DNA of 64,000 nucleotides from Sunxiuqinia sp963974515 (GTDB lineage: Bacteria; Bacteroidota; Bacteroidia; Bacteroidales; Prolixibacteraceae), in NCBI RefSeq assembly GCF_963974515.1, contig NZ_CAXBDD010000006.1, positions 38,100-102,099 of the forward strand, given 5' to 3'. Below are positions 1-7,208 of this stretch, piece by piece; position 1 is the first letter of the stretch; each line of letters begins with the position of its first letter. A program made the translations under genes and the position numbers. The notes under the pieces are model-generated. The model saw only the letters and a program-made list of their open reading frames with translations. It was not told where the DNA came from and searched no databases.

Positions 1-114
1 TTCTTCCATGTAAGGAACTGCTTAGTCATGTTGCTGCCGCTGTTGATTTTATTTTGCTTACAGCCAGCATGTTAGATGATTAACAACTGTTTGGGTAATT
101 GGTTTATTCCATCG

Positions 115-1074
115 TCAATCTTTTAGAGTGAAAGTTCGGGTGATGCTAAAACCCCAGCGAAATTCACCATCAGCCCAGGAACTAGTGGTTCCCGGAATAA
201 ACTGGTTTTCGAGAATGGCTGTGGAGTTGGTAAAGCTGAGGTTAAACACATGTCCGCCGGTTTCAATTTCAAGGCCAACTCCTAAGGGGTTGTGGAATTC
301 GAATTCATGTTGATTGAGGAAATAATCCTGGCTTTCCTGGCTTCGGAAACTGATGACGTAATCGACGACCAAGGCTATCCGGCGACTGAACTTCACCCGG
401 CTTCCAATACCCAAGGCTAACAGGTTATTCATCTCCTGAAAGGATACATAATTTCGGCGGACATAGGTTGGTGACAAGGCCAGCGACAGTTTGTCACTGA
501 ATTTGCGGGCAATGATCACCTGCGCCACATAGCTCATGCGGTCGCCGAACGTCTGAAAACTGGCATCCGATGTGGCGAGCTCAAGCTCTTCCATGGTTGA
601 AACGACTGCATTTCCAAACAGACTAACGGAGACCGGCACGCGATCATCAACTGTTTGGCGCATCAGGCGGTATTTTGTATTCAAATAGAATAGTTGTCGC
701 TGGTGGGTGCTGATGCCGTTGGGCGCTCCTTTTGCACGACCCAGGCCGATGCTCCATCTGTTGGACAGGCCGTAATCAAAGCCAATCAGGATATCGGTCG
801 AATTGTCTAGTCCAAAAAAAGTTTTGAGACCGCCATTGCCTCCTGCAAGATCGCCAAACCGGTGCTTTACCACAAACAGCAAGTCGTTTTTATAAATGGT
901 TTCGTTGGATTGGCCATTGATGATCCAAGGCGACTTAAAGGTAGCGATGACTGGAAGAGGTGCCTTTTTGGCTTCCGAATCGGCAAATAACTTGCTCAAA
1001 TCTTCCTGTGCCCAAAGCGGCATAGGACAGATGTAAGTTAACAGCAGTAATAAAATGGGTTTCATCGATTTCAT
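115..1074 (-). CDS. DUF5777-family outer membrane beta-barrel protein
   Basis: A 319-residue protein with a Sec signal peptide (about residues 1-22, ending in LWAQ) followed by alternating hydrophobic/polar segments typical of a small outer membrane barrel. The early part (LFVVKHRFGD, then GLDNSTDILIGFDYGLSNRWSIGLGR) matches what I know of DUF5777, a Bacteroidota family often found beside YceI and cytochrome-like lipoproteins. Its start overlaps the stop of the upstream yceI gene by 4 bp (ATGA), so the two are probably translationally coupled. Biochemical role unknown; a redox-linked envelope function is only inferred from the neighbours. No gene lies in bases 1-114. Confidence 0.8.
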   Translation of the reverse strand: MKSMKPILLLLLTYICPMPLWAQEDLSKLFADSEAKKAPLPVIATFKSPWIINGQSNETIYKNDLLFVVKHRFGDLAGGNGGLKTFFGLDNSTDILIGFDYGLSNRWSIGLGRAKGAPNGISTHQRQLFYLNTKYRLMRQTVDDRVPVSVSLFGNAVVSTMEELELATSDASFQTFGDRMSYVAQVIIARKFSDKLSLALSPTYVRRNYVSFQEMNNLLALGIGSRVKFSRRIALVVDYVISFRSQESQDYFLNQHEFEFHNPLGVGLEIETGGHVFNLSFTNSTAILENQFIPGTTSSWADGEFRWGFSITRTFTLKD

Positions 1075-1628
1075 TTTACGATTTTCAAATCATCGGATTC
1101 ATATTTAGCAGCAACGCTTACTTCTACCACCTCTGCAATGTTCTTAATCAGCAGACGTGGAATTTTTATTTGATGATCGACCAATTTTACCAAAAACGTT
1201 GCCTGTGCCTCAACGGCCTGTTTTGTTACCCTCAGTTCGCCATTCACACGGTAGCTTTTGGTTACATTGTGAATGGTGAGCTCGCCTTCCACGTTTACGG
1301 GATAGGTTCCGGCGGCCGAAAAATCAACCTCACTCGTGAGTTGTCCTTTAAACTCGGCATGGGGATATTTGTGGCTTTCCATGTAGTTTTCGTTAAAATG
1401 TTCCTGCATCAGGCTTTTTCTGAATTGAAAAGAGCGGATCGCCACCTTGAAATAGATTGACTTTGACTCAACATTCAGGGCCGAAACGCCGGTGTGGCTT
1501 TCGGCAGTAATATCCTCAATTGGAGCATCCGAAAAAAAGCTTAAGCTGACATCCTCCGAGGTCAGAACCTGCGCCTGGGTAAACAGATTGGTTAATAGAA
1601 AAAAAGCAGATGTCCATACAAATTTCAT
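1071..1628 (-). CDS. YceI-family periplasmic lipocalin-like protein
   Basis: A 185-residue protein with a signal peptide (about 1-19, ending TQAQ) and the YceI pattern: SKSIYFKVAIRSFQFRKSLMQEHFNENYMES, then HAEFKG, GELTIHNVTK and a closing KNIAEVVEV segment. Family members fold as a lipocalin-like barrel that binds isoprenoid-type lipids in the periplasm; the ligand here cannot be told from sequence. It sits between the cytochrome lipoprotein and the DUF5777 barrel on the same strand and overlaps the latter by 4 bp. Bases just upstream also encode a short open stretch that ends on its start codon (see 1625-1738). Confidence 0.88.
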   Translation of the reverse strand: MKFVWTSAFFLLTNLFTQAQVLTSEDVSLSFFSDAPIEDITAESHTGVSALNVESKSIYFKVAIRSFQFRKSLMQEHFNENYMESHKYPHAEFKGQLTSEVDFSAAGTYPVNVEGELTIHNVTKSYRVNGELRVTKQAVEAQATFLVKLVDHQIKIPRLLIKNIAEVVEVSVAAKYESDDLKIVK

Positions 1629-1738
1629 ATGATTAAATTATTTGTTTTCCATGGTCCGCCAGTTGGCGGATGGAATTTACCCGCAATAATCCCCTTTGCG
1701 TAAAGACTTTCCATTGCTTGTTTCACGAGCTCGAAGTC
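1625..1738 (-). other. Possible small ORF / open frame after the cytochrome stop
   Basis: Directly after the TAG stop of the cytochrome gene the same frame stays open for 37 codons (starting DFELVKQAMES, later KFHPPTGGPW) and ends in a TGA that overlaps the yceI ATG as ATGA. The internal ATG at MESLY would give 27 residues, an in-frame GTG 33. The open frame may be chance (roughly one in six at this length), a small coupled peptide, or the relic of a longer C-terminus. The palindrome at 1656-1671 lies inside it, which argues against strong protein constraint. Confidence 0.2.
1656..1671. repeat. Perfect 7-2-7 intergenic palindrome
   Basis: TCCGCCA-GT-TGGCGGA is a perfect inverted repeat between the cytochrome and yceI genes. 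It could form a short hairpin in the mRNA and influence relative expression. I recall similar palindromes being common in intergenic DNA of Bacteroidota, but cannot count copies here; within this window I noticed only one with this sequence. Confidence 0.5.
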
Positions 1739-2125
1739 CTAATTCAGTGGTGCACAATTTTGGATCCAAACGTTGAGCGAATCGCGAATTGCCTTTGGTA
1801 GTGGCGCCGTACCTTGTGGCATGTCGGCGCCATCTTGAATTACGCGGGCGTAAAATGAATTTCCCGTGGCATATGTCAGCAGTCCATTGTAGTTTGTAAA
1901 ATCACCCGGGCCGCTCGAATTGCCGGTGTGGTGACAACTGATGCAGTATTGATCCACAACGCTTTTCACATAATTGTTGTAGGTAACATCCATATCAGGA
2001 AATTGAGGCACGCAGTCTTCTTCCTGCTTTGGGTCTTCCTCCGGTAACATTTCGTCGGCTTCGTTGCTACAACCATAAAGAAGGATGATGCCGGTGACTA
2101 AAATTAAATAACTTGTTTTTTTCAT
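1739..2125 (-). CDS. c-type cytochrome lipoprotein
   Basis: 128 residues. The N-terminus is a lipoprotein signal (ILLYGCSNE, lipobox Cys about residue 19) followed by an acidic linker. A single heme c motif CISCHH lies near residue 60 in the context VVDQYCISCHHTG, and a downstream GADMPQG supplies a plausible methionine axial ligand. It resembles the small cytochrome-like lipoproteins that occur with YceI and DUF5777 genes. Probably anchored to a membrane facing the periplasm and involved in electron transfer; the partner is unknown. Same strand as yceI, 110 bp upstream of it. Confidence 0.8.
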   Translation of the reverse strand: MKKTSYLILVTGIILLYGCSNEADEMLPEEDPKQEEDCVPQFPDMDVTYNNYVKSVVDQYCISCHHTGNSSGPGDFTNYNGLLTYATGNSFYARVIQDGADMPQGTAPLPKAIRDSLNVWIQNCAPLN

Positions 2126-2205
2126 CGGGGAATAACTTTTTGTTTATTCATTATTTTTCAATAAGCTCAGATCCGGGATTCAACCGGAACTGATGCTTTC
2201 TTTTG

Positions 2206-2712
2206 TCAATAACCACCACCGTTTCCGCCTGTGTTGGTTGAAGAGCTGCTACTTTTTGTTAATGTGGCAATCACTTCACCACCCGGATAGTCTACCGTAT
2301 GAATTTGAATGTAGATTTGTCCTGCTGCAAGATCGCTGGCTTGTTGTGAGGTGAGGGTAACTTTCCCCGACACCGACCCTCCAGTGCTTTCCGCGAAACC
2401 TGGGATGCCCACCATTACCGGACCGTCATTGTGAAAGTGCATGTTTGCAACGTTAGATCCCAGGCCAGAATAGCTTGCTGAATAGGAGAGCTCCATCGTA
2501 GCCGGATCGTAAGTGGCAGTGGCAGAGCCGGTGGCGCTTGTCATCACCTCGTTATTAGCTTTGACAAAATCGCCGGCGTAGTTGACCTTCATGTCGACCA
2601 TCTCCTCCGTATCCGAATCATCGCCGCAGGAGGTCAGTCCAACAAAGAACAAGATCATCAAAACGGCCATCCAACTTGTTTTTTTCTTAGATAAATAATT
2701 GATTGTTTTCAT
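2206..2712 (-). CDS. CHRD-domain lipoprotein
   Basis: 168 residues from the ATG at 2712. A longer frame exists to 2772, but the lipoprotein signal (NYLSKKKTSWMAVLMILFF, lipobox GLTSCGDD) begins at 2712, so that start is preferred. The body fits the CHRD domain: VNYAGDFVKANNEVMTSATGSATATY, NMHFHNDGPVMVG, then SGKVTLTSQQASDLAAGQIYIQIHT and PGGEVIA. CHRD domains are extracellular beta domains of unknown bacterial function. The C-terminus is a Ser/Thr/Gly-rich tail. Likely first gene of the minus-strand envelope cluster; an imperfect hairpin (2752-2770, arms GACTCT/AGAGTC) lies in its leader. Confidence 0.82.
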   Translation of the reverse strand: MKTINYLSKKKTSWMAVLMILFFVGLTSCGDDSDTEEMVDMKVNYAGDFVKANNEVMTSATGSATATYDPATMELSYSASYSGLGSNVANMHFHNDGPVMVGIPGFAESTGGSVSGKVTLTSQQASDLAAGQIYIQIHTVDYPGGEVIATLTKSSSSSTNTGGNGGGY

Positions 2713-2880
2713 AACGCTGAATTTTAATGGGTTATTAAATGCTGTTAACGTGACTCTGAAATGAAGAGTCAAACCGTTTATACAGTCGCTTCTATTAATG
2801 AATACGGGAGGGAAAATTGAAACGCTGCCTTAAAAAATACATTTTTGTCTTTTATTTTTTAATTCTGCCGTGACATATTC

Positions 2881-2936
2881 AAAAATCTGATTGTTCCAGC
2901 CTGAATTCGGCAACTGCCGAAAACAGCCAGATTTTT
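2881..2936. repeat. Nested inverted repeats between divergent genes
   Basis: The 489-bp gap between the CHRD gene and the SIMPL gene holds no convincing gene. Inside it, outer arms AAAAATCTG (2881-2889) and CAGATTTTT (2928-2936) enclose a perfect inner palindrome TTCGGCA-AC-TGCCGAA (2906-2921). The right arm ends in a T-run and the left arm starts with an A-run, so it could act as a terminator in either direction or as the 3' end of a small RNA. A 71-codon frame on the minus strand across it looks spurious. Confidence 0.4.
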
Positions 2937-3201
2937 CTCCTGACAGATAGGGGAAGGGTAAATCGGGAGAAGAATTAGAATGGTCATTGGAGTCTGTTAA
3001 AGTGGAATTGTCTCGAACAGTCTGATTTGCTACTCCCAATAGCAAAGGGTGTGCTTTTTATGATGCAGCTGGTGTCCGGTTTATTTGTCATGTTTTTTGT
3101 TTATAGGCCAACAAATTTTCTTAATTTGGGTACTCAAAGCAAGCCGGGCGATCGAGTTTCGGTTTGGCTTTAATTTTTAAAAACAATTAAAAAGCAGAAA
3201 C

Positions 3202-3912
3202 ATGGAAAAAACAGGATGGTTATCAGTGGCAATGGTGTCAGCAGCTTTGGTAATTGCCGGGTATTTTGTGGGCAATATGCACAAAAATTCGATCAAATAT
3301 AATCGGCATGTAGAGGTAAAAGGTCTGTCGGAACGCGAAGTGGAGGCCGATTTAGCCGTTTGGCCAATTCAAATCACGCTGACCGGCAATGATCTCAAAT
3401 TGCTGAAGACCGATATTGAAAGGCAAAAGGCCGAGGTGCAGCAGTTTTTTCTGGATCAAGGTTTTAACCGAGAAGAGTTGAGCATGGGCTCGACCAATAT
3501 TGAAGATGCCCGCGCCCAAATGTATGGAGGAAACATGGACAACCGCCAATACCGATATGTAGTAAAAACGGAGTTCACGGTTCGAACCAGTGACATTGAT
3601 AAGCTTCAAACGGCTCTTTCCGGATCGCTTGAACTGATCTCGAAAGGCGTTTTGATTGGATCGAAGAATACCTGGCAGCCCATCGAATTTATTTTTACCA
3701 AGCTGAATGAAATTAAGCCTTCGATGATTGAAGAGGCAACTATGAATGCGCGTGAAGTGGCTGAAAAGTTCGCTAAAGACTCTGATTCGAAAGTTGGAAA
3801 GATCAAGACCGCGCGTCAGGGACTGTTCACCATAACCGATCGCGATCAAAACAGTCCGCATATCAAAATTGTGCGGGTCGTATCAACCATCGATTACTTT
3901 TTACAAGATTAA
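3202..3912 (+). CDS. SIMPL domain-containing protein (DUF541)
   Basis: 236 residues with an N-terminal membrane anchor (WLSVAMVSAALVIAGYFVG, about residues 6-24) followed by a SIMPL/DUF541 domain: VEVKGLSEREVEADLAVWPIQI, an Ile/Asp-rich helix, YRYVVKTEFTVRT, and the conserved end ATMNAREVAEKFAKDS...KIKTARQG. SIMPL proteins are periplasmic or membrane-anchored proteins of poorly defined, possibly stress-related function. Monocistronic: a strong terminator follows at 3957-3987. A plausible promoter is TTAATTTG at 3121-3128 with TTTG at 3096-3099. Confidence 0.88.
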   Translation: MEKTGWLSVAMVSAALVIAGYFVGNMHKNSIKYNRHVEVKGLSEREVEADLAVWPIQITLTGNDLKLLKTDIERQKAEVQQFFLDQGFNREELSMGSTNIEDARAQMYGGNMDNRQYRYVVKTEFTVRTSDIDKLQTALSGSLELISKGVLIGSKNTWQPIEFIFTKLNEIKPSMIEEATMNAREVAEKFAKDSDSKVGKIKTARQGLFTITDRDQNSPHIKIVRVVSTIDYFLQD

Positions 3913-3956
3913 TTGGACTCATTTTATGCGTTCTAATGCGAAACCTATGTGGTCAG

Positions 3957-3987
3957 AATCCCGTTCTTTATTGGACGGGATTTTTTT
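3957..3987 (+). terminator. Rho-independent terminator after SIMPL gene
   Basis: Stem AATCCCGTTC / GGACGGGATT (one G-U pair) with a 6-nt loop, followed by seven Ts. It separates the SIMPL gene from the Pho-region promoter. Confidence 0.85.
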
Positions 3988-3993
3988 ATGGTT

Positions 3994-4040
3994 TTGTAAT
4001 CATTTGTTATAAAAACGGGGAGCTGTAATTGTTTTGTAAT
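3994..4040 (+). promoter_or_regulatory. Upstream Pho-box-like half-sites
   Basis: CTGTAAT (4023-4029) and TTGTAAT (4034-4040) are 7-bp direct repeats separated by 4 bp, an 11-bp period. This is the architecture of the E. coli Pho box (two CTGTCAT-like heptamers spaced by 4). A further TTGTAAT is at 3994-4000 with a weak partner at 4005-4011. Lies upstream of the porin-pst operon; PhoB binding is inferred. Confidence 0.6.
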
Positions 4041-4111
4041 TTTCATTATCTGTTTGTCGGATAGGAATTTAAAGCTTGTTTGGCGATTGGCAAGTATAGG
4101 ACAAACAGTTT

Positions 4112-4169
4112 AATTAATCGTTTTGTAATAATTTGTTAATCCCACTGTAATGTTTTAGGTATTCATTTG
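4112..4169 (+). promoter_or_regulatory. Pho-box-like array and promoter of the porin-pst operon
   Basis: Four heptamers at exact 11-bp steps: AATTAAT (4112), TTGTAAT (4123), TGTTAAT (4134) and CTGTAAT (4145-4151). Ten bases later TTCATTTG (4162-4169) matches the Bacteroidota -7 box TAnnTTTG at 7 of 8 positions. No good -33 TTG is present; in a PhoB-type promoter the activator site replaces it. The neighbours (Pst genes, phoBR) support PhoB as the activator, but this is inferred. Confidence 0.65.
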
Positions 4170-4219
4170 CCATTGAATTCCATGAGAGGAATAACTAATT
4201 TTTTATCAATCTTAAGTAT

Positions 4220-5203
4220 ATGAAACGTATTGGCGTAACAACGTTAGTCGTGTTTTGCATGACTTTAGTGGGCCTGGCCCAAACAACAGATGAATTTAAA
4301 CCGGGTGGGAGACCAACGATGAGAATTTTCAGTAATTACCACAGCACCTTTTCGGATGGAGAAACCGCCTCGGCTTTCGAGCTTACCCGGGTCTACTTGG
4401 GGTATCAGCACCAGTTTAGTAAGGAATTATTTGGAGCCGCCGTGCTTGATGTAGGTAATCCAGGTGTTGGCAGCCTGCAAATGACAGCCTATGTGAAAAA
4501 TGCCTTTTTGCGCTACCGCAAGAATGGGTTGGACGTAAATTTTGGTTTGATTGCAACCAACCAGTTTAAAATCCAGGAGGACAACTGGGGCTATCGCTAT
4601 CATGAGAAATCGCTTCAAGATGAATTTGGATTCAATTCGAGCGCCGATCTGGGGGTGAGCGTGGCTTACCAATTTTCAGAGGTCATTTCGGCCGATGTGA
4701 TTGTTTCCAATGGCGAAGGCTATAAAAAACTACAGAATGACAGTGTGTTCCGGACCGGCTTTGGCGTGACGCTTACTCCAGTGAAAAAATTGACGGGTCG
4801 GGTGTACTATGATTTTAGCTCCAAAGAACACACGCAGTCCTCTTTGGCTACCTTCATAGGTTACGAAGCCGATCAGTTTCGGTTGGGTGCCGAATACAAC
4901 AAGCAGTTCAACTGGCGCTTTCAGGAAGATCAGGACTGGAGCGGTGTGTCGTTTTATGCCACTTATCATTTGGCCAAAAAAGTCAAGCTGTTTGCCCGCT
5001 ACGACAAACTTTATTCAAATACCCTGGTGGGGGAAACCGAAGCCTGGAACCTTTCAAACGATGGGCAGGTCTTTATTGCCGGGCTCGAGTTTGCCCCGGT
5101 GAAGGGAGTGAAACTGGCCCCAAGATATAAAGGTTGGAGTCCGGATGACGCAGGTCAGCCCATTAGCTCCAGTCTCTATTTAAATTGTGAAATCAGATTT
5201 TAA
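4220..5203 (+). CDS. Outer membrane porin, first gene of the pst operon
   Basis: 327 residues with a signal peptide (about 1-20, ending VGLAQ) and strongly amphipathic beta strands throughout, ending in an aromatic residue (ISSSLYLNCEIRF) as outer membrane barrels do. Charged and aromatic strand edges (RTGFGVTL, GRVYYDFSS, LFARYDKLY) suggest a porin. It stops 7 bp before pstS and sits behind two clusters of Pho-box-like repeats, so it probably carries phosphate or phosphorylated compounds across the outer membrane under phosphate limitation; I cannot prove the substrate. It resembles phosphate-selective porin O/P proteins only in general features. Confidence 0.75.
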   Translation: MKRIGVTTLVVFCMTLVGLAQTTDEFKPGGRPTMRIFSNYHSTFSDGETASAFELTRVYLGYQHQFSKELFGAAVLDVGNPGVGSLQMTAYVKNAFLRYRKNGLDVNFGLIATNQFKIQEDNWGYRYHEKSLQDEFGFNSSADLGVSVAYQFSEVISADVIVSNGEGYKKLQNDSVFRTGFGVTLTPVKKLTGRVYYDFSSKEHTQSSLATFIGYEADQFRLGAEYNKQFNWRFQEDQDWSGVSFYATYHLAKKVKLFARYDKLYSNTLVGETEAWNLSNDGQVFIAGLEFAPVKGVKLAPRYKGWSPDDAGQPISSSLYLNCEIRF

Positions 5204-5210
5204 TTTATAA

Positions 5211-6287
5211 ATGAAAAACATGAAAACATTGCTATCCCTTGTTTTGGTCGTGGTTCTTTTTAGTGCCTGTCAAAACTCCGCCAAGAAGGCGGGAGAATCC
5301 GAAGGTAGTTCCGTGAGCTTGACAGCTGCAGGAGCAACATTTCCTTTGCCATACTACAATTTGGTGTTTAAAGATTATACGAAAGAAACCGGCGTTCAGG
5401 TCACCTATGGAGGCATTGGATCTGGTGGCGGTATTCGTAGCTTGAAAGATAAAGTAGTTGATTTTGGAGCTACCGATGCATACTTGAATGACGCTCAATT
5501 GGAGGAAATGCCAGCCGAAGTGGTTCACATTCCAACCTGCATGGGCGCGGTAGTTATCGCTTATAACTTGCCGGGAGTGGACGAACTGAAACTATCAGAT
5601 ATTCTGTTGGAAAAAATATTCATGGGCGAGATCACCCGTTGGAACGATCCGGCTTTGAAAAGCAACAACGAAGGAGTAGCCCTTCCCGATCTGGAAATCT
5701 TGTTTGTGCATCGCTCGGATGGTAGCGGAACCACCCATATTTTCAGTGACTATATGAGCAAAGTCAGCCAAAAATGGGCTAATGAAGTGGGAACCGGAAA
5801 GTCTCTGAAATGGCCGGTAGGTATGGGAGCCAAAGGAAATCCGGGCGTTGCCGGAACCATTAGCCAAACCGAAGGTGCCATTGGCTATATCGGTTCTGAA
5901 TTTGCCTTTGCCCAAAAGATTCAAACCGCCAAAGTTCAAAACAGCAGTGGCGAATACATTGAGCCGAGCATTGAAAGCATTAGTGCTGCCGCTCAAGGTG
6001 AGATTCCTGCCGACACACGGGTAATGGTGACCAATTCATCTTATCCAACGGCTTATCCAATCAGCGGATTTACCTGGATCATTTTGTATAAGGAGCAGGC
6101 GTACGATGGTCGTTCGGAGGCTTTGGCCCGCGGAACAGTTGAGTTTCTTGACTGGTTGGTTAGTGAAGATGCACAGGCTCAAGCTGCCAAGGTGAACTAC
6201 GCTCCGCTGCCTGATGCCACTGTTGAAAAAGCGAAAGCCATCCTTCGCAGTGTGACTTACAACGGTGAAGCACTTTTGAGAGAATAA
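5211..6287 (+). CDS. pstS: PstS, phosphate ABC transporter substrate-binding lipoprotein
   Basis: 358 residues with a lipoprotein signal (lipobox LFSAC, Cys20 from the first ATG; a second ATG is three codons later). The mature part has PstS hallmarks: LTAAGATFPLPYYNLVFKDY, VTYGGIGSGGGIRSL, DFGATDAYL, a phosphate-contact loop RSDGSGTTHIF and a C-terminal ISGFTWIILYKEQ. It binds phosphate in the periplasm and delivers it to PstCA. Second gene of the operon. A 12-bp perfect hairpin just after the stop (6301-6337) probably helps make this binding protein in excess over the permease. Confidence 0.97.
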   Translation: MKNMKTLLSLVLVVVLFSACQNSAKKAGESEGSSVSLTAAGATFPLPYYNLVFKDYTKETGVQVTYGGIGSGGGIRSLKDKVVDFGATDAYLNDAQLEEMPAEVVHIPTCMGAVVIAYNLPGVDELKLSDILLEKIFMGEITRWNDPALKSNNEGVALPDLEILFVHRSDGSGTTHIFSDYMSKVSQKWANEVGTGKSLKWPVGMGAKGNPGVAGTISQTEGAIGYIGSEFAFAQKIQTAKVQNSSGEYIEPSIESISAAAQGEIPADTRVMVTNSSYPTAYPISGFTWIILYKEQAYDGRSEALARGTVEFLDWLVSEDAQAQAAKVNYAPLPDATVEKAKAILRSVTYNGEALLRE

Positions 6288-6300
6288 ACTGATTTAAGCT

Positions 6301-6337
6301 TTACTCAGCGGGTGATCTAAAGTTGCCCGCTGAGTAA
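6301..6337 (+). promoter_or_regulatory. Perfect 12-bp stem-loop between pstS and pstC
   Basis: Arms TTACTCAGCGGG (6301-6312) and CCCGCTGAGTAA (6326-6337) are perfectly complementary around a 13-nt loop. No T-run follows (GAAAAGG, which serves as the pstC ribosome binding site), so it is not a classical terminator. An RNA-stabilising or partial-attenuation role that raises pstS over pstC is inferred by analogy with binding-protein operons. Confidence 0.7.
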
Positions 6338-6350
6338 GAAAAGGCAACAA

Positions 6351-7202
6351 ATGAACAGCGACAAAGTCACCAAAGCCGTCTTATTTTCCGTTTCAATTCT
6401 GATTCTGCTGCTGGCTGCCGGCATGCTGTATTCGCTGGTGGGAGGGTCGTTACCTTCTTTCAAAGCCTTTGGATTGCAGTTTATCATTTCCGGGGAGTGG
6501 GATCCCACTTACGGACGCGAAAAATATGGCGCGTTACCATTTATTGTCGGAACATTAATTACCTCGTTTGCCGCCTTGCTGATTTCGCTACCGCTTTCTT
6601 TTTCCGCCTCACTTTTTTTGGGTGAATATTTCAGGGGCACGCGGGTTGCCAGACTATTGGGTATACTGGTTGACTTGTTAGCCGGCATTCCTTCGATCGT
6701 TTATGGCTTGTGGGGTTTTTATGTGCTGCGTCCTTTGCTCATCGACCTGGGTTTTGGCGGACAAGGCTTCGGAATTTTTACGGCCAGCCTGATTTTGGCG
6801 ATCATGATTATTCCGTATGCCACATCGTTGAGCAATGAGATCATCAGTATGGTGCCGAATGATCTGAAGGAAGCGGCCTACTCGCTGGGCGCCACACGGC
6901 TGGAAGTGATTACCACGGTAACCATTCCGGCAGCGCGATCCGGAATCGTGGCCGGATACATTCTTTCTTTTGGAAGGGCTTTGGGCGAAACCATGGCCGT
7001 GACCATGCTGATTGGAAATACCAACCTGGTCCCCGACAGTTTGTTTGACACCGGAAACACCATGGCCAGTGTGATTGCCAACCAGTTTGGCGAAGCTGAC
7101 GGGCTCAAACTCAGTTCACTGATTGCGATCGGACTGCTGCTGTTTCTGATGACCGGCGTGATCAACGCCATCGGCAAGTTGATTATTAAAAAGATGAACT
7201 AA
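6351..7202 (+). CDS. pstC: PstC, phosphate ABC transporter permease
   Basis: 283 residues, about six membrane segments starting at LFSVSILILLLAAGMLYSLV. The cytoplasmic EAA loop NDLKEAAYSLGATRLEVITTVTIPAARSGIV contacts the ATPase. The segment FGLQFIISGEWDPTYGREKYGALPFIVGTLITS is typical of PstC. Together with PstA it forms the inner membrane channel for phosphate. It is separated from pstS by a stable hairpin and from pstA by 6 bp. Length is normal for the family. Confidence 0.96.
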   Translation: MNSDKVTKAVLFSVSILILLLAAGMLYSLVGGSLPSFKAFGLQFIISGEWDPTYGREKYGALPFIVGTLITSFAALLISLPLSFSASLFLGEYFRGTRVARLLGILVDLLAGIPSIVYGLWGFYVLRPLLIDLGFGGQGFGIFTASLILAIMIIPYATSLSNEIISMVPNDLKEAAYSLGATRLEVITTVTIPAARSGIVAGYILSFGRALGETMAVTMLIGNTNLVPDSLFDTGNTMASVIANQFGEADGLKLSSLIAIGLLLFLMTGVINAIGKLIIKKMN

Positions 7203-7208
7203 GTAGCT

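Noticed and set aside
2830..3045. 71-codon minus-strand ORF in the gap before the SIMPL gene
   Set aside because: It runs through nested palindromes, has no family resemblance, signal peptide or plausible ribosome binding site, and low-complexity polar composition.
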